Part shown: positions 8,416 through 17,150 of the stretch, in pieces | Layout: the number at the start of each line of letters is the position of its first letter | Position numbering within the stretch: position 1 is the first letter of the stretch | Notes under the pieces: model-generated | What the model saw: the letters and a program-made list of their open reading frames with translations, nothing else | Databases searched by the model: none | What the model was told of the DNA's origin: nothing | Assembly: GCA_020723435.1 (NCBI GenBank) | Contig: DYIV01000013.1 | Coordinates: 1-37,482, forward strand | Direction of reading: 5' to 3' | Source of the DNA: Slackia heliotrinireducens | Lineage (GTDB): Bacteria > Actinomycetota > Aquicultoria > DYIV01 | Length of the DNA: 37,482 nt | Translations under genes and position numbers: made by a program

Positions 8416-8432
8416 TTGGAGCGATACTTGCT
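8416..8432 (+). promoter_or_regulatory. Putative sigma-54 promoter upstream of the M23 peptidase
   Basis: TTGGAGCG-ATAC-TTGCT matches the sigma-54 consensus TTGGCACG-N4-TTGCW at all but two positions, with GG (8418) and GC (8430) exactly 12 bp apart. It lies between the activator gene and the M23 gene. Transcription would start near 8443, leaving a 56-nt leader. An adjacent direct repeat of GATACTT (8423 and 8434) overlaps it. Confidence 0.55.
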
Positions 8433-8498
8433 CGATACTTCGAGTGCCGGCAGGGCGCGACCGGCCAGAAGTGACAGCAGGACGTCTAGGAGCGCGTC

Positions 8499-9584
8499 GT
8501 GCTACGCAGACACAAGAAGCTATGCATCGCAGTAAGCCTGTTGGTGGCGCTCACATCCATTCCCTCGCCGGCCGGCGCGGCCACGCTTGCCCAAAGGAAG
8601 GCCGAGGCGAAGATCGTTGCCGACCGCCTCGTCTCCATGGACGCGAGTCTCACCGCGATCACCAAGGAGTATGAGGCGGCCTACGCGCGTCACGAGGAAT
8701 TGTCCGTTCGCGTTGAGGAGCTGCGGCGACAGCTCTCCATGACTGAGCGGGAGCTTCTTGTCGATCAGGACCGGCTCAATAACCGCGTCGCCGACATCTA
8801 CAAGTCCGGCAAGATCAATCTGATCGACGTTATCGTCGGCGCCAACAGCTTCGATCAGTTCGTGACGCGTCTCCAGTTCCTGGCGAGGATTGTGGAGCTG
8901 GACGCCGAGACGGTGCGCAACGTCGAGCTGCTGAAGTCAAGTATCGCGTCGGCCGAGGCGTCGGTAGTCGCGCAGCGCGACGAGCAGCGCGTGCAGTTGG
9001 TGATAGCACAGTCAAAGAGCCAAGAGATCGAGCAGCGGCTCAAGGACGAGCGCGTCTTGCTGACCAAGATCAAAGCCGACATCAAGAAGCTGGCCGAGGC
9101 CGAACTGGCGAGAAGACGCGCGCTGGCCGCCGCGAAGTACAGCACGCAATCGAGCGCAAAGGTGGGCGCCGATTTCGTCTTCCCCGTCGCCTTCCCATAC
9201 AGCTGGTCCGGCGACGACTGGCACGCCCCGCGCGTGGGCCATCTCCATCAGGGCACGGACATCTTCGCGGCGAAGGGCACGCCACTCTACGCCGTCGTTA
9301 GCGGCGAGATCCAGCGTGCGCACCATACCGAGCACGGACTTGGCGGCATAACGCTGTGGGTCTACGGCGACGACGGCAACCACTACTACTACGCCCACAT
9401 GGACAGGATCAAGTCCGGCATCTCAGATGGCGTGCGCGTTCGAGCCGGTGACGTGGTCGGCTGGGTCGGCAAAACAGGCAACGCGCGGACGACGCCGCCG
9501 CACGTGCACTTCGAGATCCATCCTGGCGGTGGCGACGCGATAAATCCGATCCCCATCCTCAGCAAGTACGGGCGACTCTCCTAG
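8499..9584 (+). CDS. Secreted M23 peptidase, EnvC-like with coiled coil
   Basis: A 361-residue exported protein. The N-terminus has basic residues and a hydrophobic core (LCIAVSLLVALTSI) ending at AGA-A, a Sec signal peptide. Residues about 30-210 form a long coiled coil. The C-terminal LytM/M23 domain has the zinc ligands HQGTD and HVHFEIH plus the conserved GVRVRAGDVVGWVG segment. The catalytic motifs look complete, so it is either an active endopeptidase of peptidoglycan or an EnvC-type amidase activator. The start is GTG at 8499 with AGGAG upstream. A candidate sigma-54 promoter precedes it, linking it to the rpoN/kinase/activator block and suggesting an envelope-stress role. Confidence 0.9.
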   Translation: MLRRHKKLCIAVSLLVALTSIPSPAGAATLAQRKAEAKIVADRLVSMDASLTAITKEYEAAYARHEELSVRVEELRRQLSMTERELLVDQDRLNNRVADIYKSGKINLIDVIVGANSFDQFVTRLQFLARIVELDAETVRNVELLKSSIASAEASVVAQRDEQRVQLVIAQSKSQEIEQRLKDERVLLTKIKADIKKLAEAELARRRALAAAKYSTQSSAKVGADFVFPVAFPYSWSGDDWHAPRVGHLHQGTDIFAAKGTPLYAVVSGEIQRAHHTEHGLGGITLWVYGDDGNHYYYAHMDRIKSGISDGVRVRAGDVVGWVGKTGNARTTPPHVHFEIHPGGGDAINPIPILSKYGRLS

Positions 9585-9601
9585 CTCCCGCCGTTCCGGA
9601 G

Positions 9602-10783
9602 TCACAGCGAGGTCGCACCGTCTCCGGCTCGCGCAAGAGCTTGCCTGACATCCTCCAGCAGGTCGGTCTCATCCTCTATCCCAACCGACAGTCGCACCAG
9701 GTCGGGCGTGATGCCCAGCCTTGAGCGCAGTTCCGGCTCGAAGCACGCGTGTGTCATGGCAGCCGGGAGGCACGCGAGCGACTCGACGCCGCCCAGACTT
9801 TCCGCCAGCGAGAAGAGGCGCAGGTTCTCCAGAAAGGCGTGGGCGGCGGCCTCTCCACCTCGTATTCTGAAAGAGACAATCCCGGACGATCCGCTCATTT
9901 GCCGTGAGACAAGGACGGCGTCGTTGCCGGCGACATGGCTCGGATGGTAGACGGCGAGCACGCAGTCTTGAGCCGCGAGGAAGTCCGCGACAACACGCGC
10001 GTTCGCCTCGTGGGCCTCCATTCGAAGCGCGAGCGTCTTGATTCCCCGGATCGTGAGGTAACAGTCGAAGGGCGAGGGCACGGCGCCCGCCGCGTTCTGA
10101 ATGAACTTCAGGGACTGGTAGCTGTCGTCGTCGCTGGTGGCGACTAGTCCTCCCACGACGTCGCTGTGGCCCGCCAGGTACTTCGTCGAGCTGTGCACGA
10201 CGATGTCGGCGCCGAGGTCCAGCGGCCGTTGGAAGTAGGGCGTGGCGAACGTGTTGTCGACGACGACCAGCACGCGTTCCCCGACAGCCCGCTTCAGGGC
10301 CGCGATGTCTGCGATCTTGAGCAGCGGGTTGGTCGGGGTCTCAAGGAAGAGCATTCTCGTCGATTCGCTGACTAGCGCGCCGACCGCCTCCGGGTTCGAC
10401 GAGTCGGCAAGCGTGAAGGCAACGCCGCGTCTCACCATGTCCTGCGTGACGAGACGATACGTTCCGCCGTAGACATCGCCGGAGAGTATCAAGTGGGATC
10501 CGGCAGGAAGCAGCGAGAAGACGGCATGAGTCGCCGCCATACCCGAGGCGAATGCCAGACCACGTTCGGCGCCCTCGAGGGCGGCGATAAGCTCCTCGAG
10601 CGCCGCGCGCGTGGGGTTCGCGGTGCGCGAATACTCGAACCCTTGGTGACGTCCCACCCCATGCTGCGTGTACGTGGTGCTCAGATGGATCGGGGGGATG
10701 GTGTCTCCGGTGCCCGGATCGGGGTCCTGACCGGCATGGACGGCCCTCGTGCGGAACCGCATGCGGGACGGCTCGGCGCTCAT
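9602..10783 (-). CDS. Cystathionine gamma-lyase/synthase family PLP enzyme
   Basis: A 393-residue Cys/Met-metabolism PLP enzyme. The motifs EYSRTANPTR, the phosphate-binding ASGMAATHAVF, the ETPTNP loop and the Schiff-base lysine in SSTKYLAGHSDVVGG are all present. Sequence alone does not separate cystathionine gamma-lyase (cysteine formation) from gamma-synthase. The operon already has MetY for direct homocysteine synthesis plus a CBS-like enzyme, so the lyase role (MccB-like, reverse transsulfuration) is favoured. The ATG at 10783 overlaps the radical SAM stop as ATGA and has GGAGGGG upstream. It is the last gene of the operon and converges on the M23 gene 17 bp away. Confidence 0.9.
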   Translation of the reverse strand: MSAEPSRMRFRTRAVHAGQDPDPGTGDTIPPIHLSTTYTQHGVGRHQGFEYSRTANPTRAALEELIAALEGAERGLAFASGMAATHAVFSLLPAGSHLILSGDVYGGTYRLVTQDMVRRGVAFTLADSSNPEAVGALVSESTRMLFLETPTNPLLKIADIAALKRAVGERVLVVVDNTFATPYFQRPLDLGADIVVHSSTKYLAGHSDVVGGLVATSDDDSYQSLKFIQNAAGAVPSPFDCYLTIRGIKTLALRMEAHEANARVVADFLAAQDCVLAVYHPSHVAGNDAVLVSRQMSGSSGIVSFRIRGGEAAAHAFLENLRLFSLAESLGGVESLACLPAAMTHACFEPELRSRLGITPDLVRLSVGIEDETDLLEDVRQALARAGDGATSL

Positions 10784-11922
10784 TCGACCCCTCCGAGTCG
10801 CAGGGCGTCGTGCAGCAAGGAGTTGCCATCGCACTTGAAGCAGTGGTTCTCCGTTCCCGATGGAAGGCCGGCGGCGTGGACGATGTCGGCCGCCTCAAGA
10901 ACGGTATCGACGTACCAGTTGGCGCTCGGCGCACGGTGGCCCGCCAGCCTGGAGCCCGGATTCGGCGACCACACGAACGGGACGACGTTGGCTCCGATCT
11001 CAGTGAGGCGCCGGACTCCCCGCAGGAAGGTGTCTCGGGGCTCCAGGCCCATGACGAGCACCCCGTAGACGTTGCCGGCTCCGAATACATCGACGGCGGT
11101 CACAATCGAATCGACGAACTCGGCGTGGCTCATCGCGTCGGACTTGCCCGGGCAGATGGCGCGATAGAGCGCATCGTCCCATATCTCCATCGAGAAGCCG
11201 ATCGCCCCGATGCCGCTCGCGTGGTAGGCGCCGATCTCGTCCGGCGTGCGCGCGGGGGAGGGCAGGATCGTGCCCGGGATGGTCTCGCGCCCGGTCCTGT
11301 CGCGCATGGCGGACAGAATCCGTTCGATTAGCCTCATCTCCGTTTCTCGTTTGAAGCAGCCCCCGGTGAGCAGGACGTGATTGACGGCTCCGTCATCGAA
11401 GCCGGCCCTCGTCACTTCGCCGATCTCATCGACGCCTTTCTTCTTGATGACCGAGTCGTAGGTGTCCGATGTCGATACGAGATTGCAGAAGAGGCACTGA
11501 CGGCCCCGGGCGAAATGGCTGCAGTAGTTCTGGTAACAGAAGAAGAGGCAATCCTCGCCTCCGATCTGGCCGACAGTGGCCATACGATGCCCGGCGCTTG
11601 TGAGGTCCTCGTAGAACCCGGGCCTTGGAAGCCACCTGATCTCGCATGCCCGCTCTCCGTTGGAGGACAGCACGAGGCGGCCGTCTTGACTGTCGACCAG
11701 ATGAGGAGATCGGCTGTTCTGCCGGAACTGTACGATCGTGCCGTCGGGCAGAACGAAGTCGTCCGGCAGGTAGGTTCCGGAGTGGTCTTCAAAGTCCCAT
11801 CCGAACAGGCCGTGGTTCTGCTCCTTGTAGTGCACACCAACCTCTAGCAGGGCTTCGGTTGTGGCCCTGACCCCTTCCACCAGCAGTTCGGCCTTGAGCC
11901 GAAGATAGCCCGCCGTGTCCAT
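10780..11922 (-). CDS. Radical SAM protein with atypical CX8CX2C motif
   Basis: About 380 residues of unknown function. Around residues 125-145 it has YCSHFARGRQCLFCN, a C-x8-C-x2-C arrangement in place of the canonical C-x3-C-x2-C. Downstream features look like a radical SAM barrel: HVLLTGGCFKRE for the GGE-like motif, GFSMEIWDD, and GVLVMGLEPRD. A further Cys pair (CFKC) sits near the C-terminus and may bind a second cluster or metal. The N-terminal 120 residues are not recognised. The ATG at 11922 follows GGAGAGGAG; an upstream ATG at 11943 is possible. It lies between CBS-like and cystathionine lyase/synthase genes with a 4-bp overlap, so its role probably touches sulfur amino acid metabolism. 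The substrate is unknown. Confidence 0.75.
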   Translation of the reverse strand: MDTAGYLRLKAELLVEGVRATTEALLEVGVHYKEQNHGLFGWDFEDHSGTYLPDDFVLPDGTIVQFRQNSRSPHLVDSQDGRLVLSSNGERACEIRWLPRPGFYEDLTSAGHRMATVGQIGGEDCLFFCYQNYCSHFARGRQCLFCNLVSTSDTYDSVIKKKGVDEIGEVTRAGFDDGAVNHVLLTGGCFKRETEMRLIERILSAMRDRTGRETIPGTILPSPARTPDEIGAYHASGIGAIGFSMEIWDDALYRAICPGKSDAMSHAEFVDSIVTAVDVFGAGNVYGVLVMGLEPRDTFLRGVRRLTEIGANVVPFVWSPNPGSRLAGHRAPSANWYVDTVLEAADIVHAAGLPSGTENHCFKCDGNSLLHDALRLGGVE

Positions 11923-11936
11923 GTCGTCTCCTCTCC

Positions 11937-12917
11937 CTAGCATGGCGACTGCGCTCGCGACTCTTCGATGCCTCGGAAGCCGTTTGCGCCAAGCCAGTCC
12001 TCATCGAAGATCTTGCTCAAGTAGTTGCGACCCGTGTCGGGCATCATCACGACTGCGGTGCCGCCCGTGTTGGCGCCGCGCATATGCTTCAGCGCGGCCG
12101 CCATCGCGGTGCCGGAGGAGCCGCCGACGAGCAGGCCTTCATCGGTGGCAAGCGCCCGCGCGGCCTGGAACGATTCGTCGTCGGTCACGCGCACGTAGTG
12201 ATCTACGACCTTGGCGTCGAAAGTATCGGGGAAGAAGTCCTCGCCGATTCCTTCGACCTTCCAGGAACCGGAGTCGCCTCCCGATAGGATAGAGCCGACC
12301 GGATCGGCAACGACGACGCGCACCGAGGGCCTGCGCTCCTTCAGGTATCTGCCCACCCCCGATACGGTTCCGCCGGTGCCGACGCCCGCGACGAAGAGGT
12401 CGATCTCTCCTTCGGTGTCCGCCCAGATCTCGGGGCCGGTGGTGAGGTAGTGGGCCTCGGGGTTCGCCACGTTCGTGAATTGGCTTGGCAGGAAGGAGTT
12501 GGGAATCTCGCGGGCGAGCCTCCTGGCGACTTCGTTGTAGTTGTCGGGATCGTCGGGCGCGACGTTCGTGGGCGTGATAACAGTGCGGGCCCCGTAGGCC
12601 TCCAGGAGTCGCACCTTGTCGACGCTCATCTTGTCCGGCAAGACGAAGACGCACTTGTACCCGCGGATCGCCGCGACGAGCGCGAGCCCGGTGCCGGTGT
12701 TGCCGGCCGTCGCCTCGATGATCGTCGTCTCGGCGTTGATGAGTCCCCGCTCCTCGGCCTTGAGGATCATTGCCAGCGCTATTCGATCCTTGACGCTGCC
12801 GCCGGGATTGAAGTACTCGATCTTTCCGTAGACGGCCGCCGCCAGGTCAGCCGTCGTCCGGTTCAGCCTGATGAGCGGTGTGTTACCTACCGTCTCCAAG
12901 ATGCTTGTGTATCTCAT
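11937..12917 (-). CDS. CBS/CysK-family PLP enzyme, probable cystathionine beta-synthase
   Basis: A 326-residue fold-type II PLP enzyme. The lysine-bearing NPGGSVKDRIAL, the TAGNTGTGLAL loop and the phosphate-binding GVGTGGTVSGVGR are intact. LPDKMSVDKV and NPEAHYLTTGPEIW resemble cystathionine beta-synthases more than cysteine synthases. There are no C-terminal regulatory CBS domains, so it is a catalytic-core form comparable to MccA. It would condense homocysteine with serine or O-acetylserine to cystathionine for the lyase two genes downstream. The ATG at 12917 has GGAGGAGAGG upstream, and the start overlaps metW by 35 bp. A plain cysteine synthase is the alternative. Confidence 0.88.
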   Translation of the reverse strand: MRYTSILETVGNTPLIRLNRTTADLAAAVYGKIEYFNPGGSVKDRIALAMILKAEERGLINAETTIIEATAGNTGTGLALVAAIRGYKCVFVLPDKMSVDKVRLLEAYGARTVITPTNVAPDDPDNYNEVARRLAREIPNSFLPSQFTNVANPEAHYLTTGPEIWADTEGEIDLFVAGVGTGGTVSGVGRYLKERRPSVRVVVADPVGSILSGGDSGSWKVEGIGEDFFPDTFDAKVVDHYVRVTDDESFQAARALATDEGLLVGGSSGTAMAAALKHMRGANTGGTAVVMMPDTGRNYLSKIFDEDWLGANGFRGIEESRAQSPC

Positions 12918-13509
12918 CCTCTCCTCCTGACAGCACGAAGATGCCGAGTGTCGCCGTTGCGTTGGCCAGCAGCCGTGAGCGCTTCCGGTTGCGGTGTGTC
13001 ACGTGCACCTCCTTCTCGATGTGAAAGCCTTTGAGCTCGCAGAAGCGCTCGAAGTCGCGAATCGTCGTGTGACGGATGTTTGGCGTGTCGTACCACTCAT
13101 AGGGCAGAGTCCGCGTGACCGGCATGCGACCGCGCAGCAGCTGCCACCTGAGAGAGTAGTGTCCGAAGTTGGGTACCGAGACGATGGCCCGGCGCCCAAC
13201 GCGGAGCATCTCGCCTATGACGAACGCCGGATCGCGGGTCATCTGTAGCGTCTGGCTCAAGATGACGTAGTCAAACGAAGCGTCGGCGTAGGTCCCGAGC
13301 CCCTCCTCAATGTCACCGTGGTGAACCACGAGCCCCTTGCCCAGGCAGCTTGCCACGGCTCCGGCTTCTATCTCGATTCCTTGCCCGGTGACGCCTTTGG
13401 CGCGCGCCAGCTCGCGCAGCAGCTCGCCGTCACCGCATCCCAAGTCCAGTGCGCTGGAGCCGGCCTCGATCAGGTCGCGGACTATATGTAGATCGACTCG
13501 ACCGGCCAC
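12883..13509 (-). CDS. metW: MetW, methyltransferase-fold partner of MetX
   Basis: A 208-residue SAM-dependent methyltransferase-fold protein. LDLGCGDGELL is motif I; SFDYVILSQTLQ, SVPNFGHYSLR and TLPYEWYDTPNIRHTT are signature stretches of MetW. In bacteria where it has been studied, MetW is encoded next to metX and is needed for, or stimulates, homoserine acylation. The start is GTG at 13509, preceded by AGGAGG. It overlaps the metX end by 28 bp and the CBS-like gene start by 35 bp, which implies translational coupling. Confidence 0.92.
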   Translation of the reverse strand: MAGRVDLHIVRDLIEAGSSALDLGCGDGELLRELARAKGVTGQGIEIEAGAVASCLGKGLVVHHGDIEEGLGTYADASFDYVILSQTLQMTRDPAFVIGEMLRVGRRAIVSVPNFGHYSLRWQLLRGRMPVTRTLPYEWYDTPNIRHTTIRDFERFCELKGFHIEKEVHVTHRNRKRSRLLANATATLGIFVLSGGEDEIHKHLGDGR

Positions 13510-14630
13510 GTCCGCGCCTCCTGGTTTCGCAGGAATGCTCTGATGATCGGCGTCTGTGCTGTGGCTTCGAGCAGGAAGGCGTCATGACCGTAGTCCGACG
13601 GCACCTCGAAATAGGAGGCGCTCCTGCCGGCAACGCGCGCCGCCTTGAGAAGCTCTTTCACCGTGGATGGGGGATAGAGCCAATCGGACGAGAAGGCTAT
13701 CGCCAGCAGCTCCGCCTCCGAGGCCGAAAACGCCCGCACCGCGTCGGCGTGCTCAGCGGCGAAATAGTCGATTGCCTTGGTGATGTACAAGTACGAGTTC
13801 GCATCGAAGCGCTTGACGAATGACAGGCCCTGATGCTCCAGGTAGCTCTGCACCTCGAACTCCTCGGAGAAGTCGAAAGCGTAGCTGCCGCCGTTGTTGC
13901 GCAGGTTTCTGCCGAACTTCGACTGCATCGACTTGTCGCTGAGGTATGAGATGTGGCCCACCATCCGCGCGACCGCGAGTCCCCAGGAGGGGGTCGGCCC
14001 GCCATAGTAGTTGCCCCCTCGCCAGTTCGGGTCGGAGATGATCGCCTGCCTGCCGACTTCGTGAAGCGCGATGTTCTGCGCGCTCTGGCTGAGGGACGCG
14101 GCGATGACGATCGCCGAACCGACCTTCCTCGGGTAGCTCAACAGCCACTGGATCGCCTCCATGCCGCCCATAGAGCCGCCGGTGACGGCGAGCAGCCGGT
14201 CGATCCCCAGGTGCTCGACGAGCAGATTCTGCACCATGACCATGTCGCGAATGGTGATGACGGGAAAGGACGCGGCGTAGGGCAGGCCGGTCTTGGGATC
14301 CGTCGATGACGGGCCCGTCGTCCCCTTGCATCCACCCAACACGTTCGAACAGATGACGAAGTACCGGTCGGTGTCGAACGCCTTGCCAGGTCCGATCATG
14401 CTGTCCCACCAGCCGGGCTTGCGGTCGGTCGGCAGATTGCGCCCGGCGGCGTGGGCGTCTCCCGACAGAGCGTGGAGCACGAGCACAGCGTTGCTTCGCG
14501 CCGCGTTGAGCCGGCCGTAAGTCTCGTAGGCAACACAGATGCGCTCAAGACGCCTGCCTGAGTCGAGCTCGGGCGGCCGGTCTATCTCTAACCGCTCGGT
14601 CCTGACGAGACCGACACCATGGGTCTCCAT
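13482..14630 (-). CDS. metX: Homoserine O-acetyltransferase MetX
   Basis: A 382-residue alpha/beta-hydrolase-fold acyltransferase. The nucleophile Ser is in GGSMGGMEA; the other triad members are the Asp of SSDWLYPP and the His of DYGHDAFLLE. Family stretches LVLHALSGDAHAAG and NVLGGCKGTTGPSS are present. It makes O-acetylhomoserine (or the succinyl form, since acyl specificity is not certain from motifs) for MetY, whose gene lies 3 bp upstream. The ATG at 14630 is the only sensible start. It is the second gene of the operon. Confidence 0.95.
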   Translation of the reverse strand: METHGVGLVRTERLEIDRPPELDSGRRLERICVAYETYGRLNAARSNAVLVLHALSGDAHAAGRNLPTDRKPGWWDSMIGPGKAFDTDRYFVICSNVLGGCKGTTGPSSTDPKTGLPYAASFPVITIRDMVMVQNLLVEHLGIDRLLAVTGGSMGGMEAIQWLLSYPRKVGSAIVIAASLSQSAQNIALHEVGRQAIISDPNWRGGNYYGGPTPSWGLAVARMVGHISYLSDKSMQSKFGRNLRNNGGSYAFDFSEEFEVQSYLEHQGLSFVKRFDANSYLYITKAIDYFAAEHADAVRAFSASEAELLAIAFSSDWLYPPSTVKELLKAARVAGRSASYFEVPSDYGHDAFLLEATAQTPIIRAFLRNQEARTWPVESIYI

Positions 14631-14633
14631 CGT

Positions 14634-15977
<1,344 letters not shown>

Positions 15978-16020
15978 TCATGGGCTCGATCGGGCTGGTG
16001 GGCTTCCGGCTCATCGGCCG

Positions 16021-16061
16021 AAATGAAGAAAGGCCGAACGCGTCGATGCGCTCGGCCTTCA
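16021..16061 (-). terminator. Hairpin with T-rich tail in the metY leader (possible attenuator)
   Basis: On the minus strand AAGGCCGA (16059-16052) pairs with TCGGCCTT (16037-16030). After one mismatch, three further pairs enclose a 6-nt loop. The run TCTTCATTT follows. This looks like an intrinsic terminator placed inside the leader, upstream of metY and not between operons. That suggests attenuation if the promoter lies further upstream. I could not match the leader to the SAM-I or T-box consensus. Confidence 0.5.
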
Positions 16062-16124
16062 CCACCACGGGAAAGGTCAGGCGCGCATTCGGGTGTCCAT
16101 ACACATCGTGAGACAGGCGAGAAT

Positions 16125-16149
16125 GGCTCGGCGGAGCGCTCCGCGAGCC
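16125..16149. repeat. GC-rich near-perfect inverted repeat upstream of metY
   Basis: GGCTCGGCGGAGC and GCTCCGCGAGCC form a 12-bp inverted repeat with a single bulged base and no spacer. It is about 190 bp upstream of the metY ATG and 65 bp before the terminator-like hairpin. It could be part of a leader RNA structure or an operator. No T-run follows on either strand, so it is not a standard terminator. Confidence 0.4.
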
Positions 16150-16261
16150 TCGGTGGCTCTGCTGATCTGCGGTTTCACAAGCAATAACCGGTCATTCATA
16201 AAACAACACAAACCCCATCGGAAATATGACCTTTTCATCCTAGCTCATCGGAAGTGAGTGT

Positions 16262-16945
16262 GTCAAGCATGATCTCGAAGGTCGCGCGGCAGGCCCGGCG
16301 GACCCCCCCATCCCGCACGATCCAGCGCCGTTTCGATGTCGGCGTTTGGGACGTCGAACGGGCCACATCTTGGCATGAGGATTGCTCAATACGTATCCCG
16401 ACTGCCTCCCCCACGGCGGTCCTCGGCAAAGGGGGTGGACAACTATGAGGTTGGGGAAGCCAACATCGGCACAGACATACTCGGCGGGTTTCGATTCGCC
16501 GGCTCGGACGGCAAGGACACCCTACGCGCATGACCCCGCGTCCCCTGGCGCAACCCGACACGCGCCAGGCCTCTTCCTCATCGTTGCCGACCGGGTAGCC
16601 ACGTCACGCCGGTGTGGCACCCCATACGTCTCAGTACCAGATCGAAGCAACCTCAGCGTCCGCCCCCTTGCCGAATTCTTCTCAGGGGAAGTGTCGGTTG
16701 GCGCGCCGGCCGTGTAGGCGGCTGGACGGCGTGATAACGATTGTGTCCACTTGGCCGCCGCGGTTCTTCCGTGCAGAGCTGTGGCGGCCAATACAAGTGA
16801 AGGGCGTTGCTCGGCGAGGTCGCCGCGGGACGGAAGGAGCGGCCACGCGTGGTGGCGAAGAAGGGCTCCATCAGGTAGTATGTCTGTTTCGAAGACCGCT
16901 TGCTGGACCAGAGGGCGGTCAGCGAGCGCAAGGAAGTAGTGCAAG
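16262..16945. other. Apparent non-coding region of about 680 bp
   Basis: No open frame here looks like a normal protein. The longest plus-strand frames are rich in Pro, Arg, Ser and Thr and lack ribosome sites. A short frame at 16435-16533 (GTG start, 32 residues containing GEANIGTDILGGFRF) reads more naturally, but its start is weakly supported. The stretch holds a strong sigma-54 promoter match at 16370-16386. No tRNA, RNase P, tmRNA or SRP signature was found by eye. It may encode a long leader or a small RNA ahead of the selenoprotein operon. Confidence 0.4.
16370..16386 (+). promoter_or_regulatory. Putative sigma-54 promoter
   Basis: TTGGCATG-AGGA-TTGCT differs from the sigma-54 consensus TTGGCACG-N4-TTGCW at one position. 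GG (16372) and GC (16384) have the correct 12-bp phase. It lies in non-coding DNA and would fire near 16397, reading toward the 62-residue protein, selenoprotein and ccdA genes with a leader of about 550 nt, or making a small RNA. Confidence 0.6.
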
Positions 16946-17134
16946 ATGGCAACGATAGACCCGATCGGCAAAGTTCTCTTCAATGAGAATGGCACACTCC
17001 GCGGCGACGATGAAGATATCGACGCCTACACGAACTTGTGGCTGATGTACAACTTCTACCTGTCGGCCGTGGCCAGCTCCGCACAACTCGCGGGCACGCC
17101 GGAGGACGTCTTCAAGGCCGGGCGGGCCAACTAG
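16946..17134 (+). CDS. Small conserved-looking acidic protein (62 aa), unknown
   Basis: A 62-residue cytoplasmic protein with no family I recognise. It begins MATIDPIGKVLFNENGTL and has a central acidic patch (GDDEDID) followed by an aromatic stretch (YTNLWLMYNFYL). The composition and codon use look like a real gene. AAGGA lies about 12 bp before the ATG. It ends 16 bp before the selenoprotein lipoprotein gene, so it is likely the first gene of a three-gene unit with the UPSC thioredoxin and ccdA. A structural or accessory role in that redox unit is possible but not shown. Confidence 0.65.
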   Translation: MATIDPIGKVLFNENGTLRGDDEDIDAYTNLWLMYNFYLSAVASSAQLAGTPEDVFKAGRAN

Positions 17135-17150
17135 GGGCTCCGGAGCACTC

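Noticed and set aside
16485-16505. T-arm-like sequence (GGTTTCGATTCG) suggesting a tRNA, considered as selC
   Set aside because: The flanking bases do not form a 5-bp T stem with a 7-nt loop, and no acceptor or anticodon stems can be found around it.
16382-16717. 111-codon plus-strand open frame downstream of the sigma-54 promoter
   Set aside because: It has Pro/Arg/Ser-rich composition, no domain and no sound start at its 5' end. An internal ATG at 16445 has a purine-rich stretch upstream but the protein still looks random.
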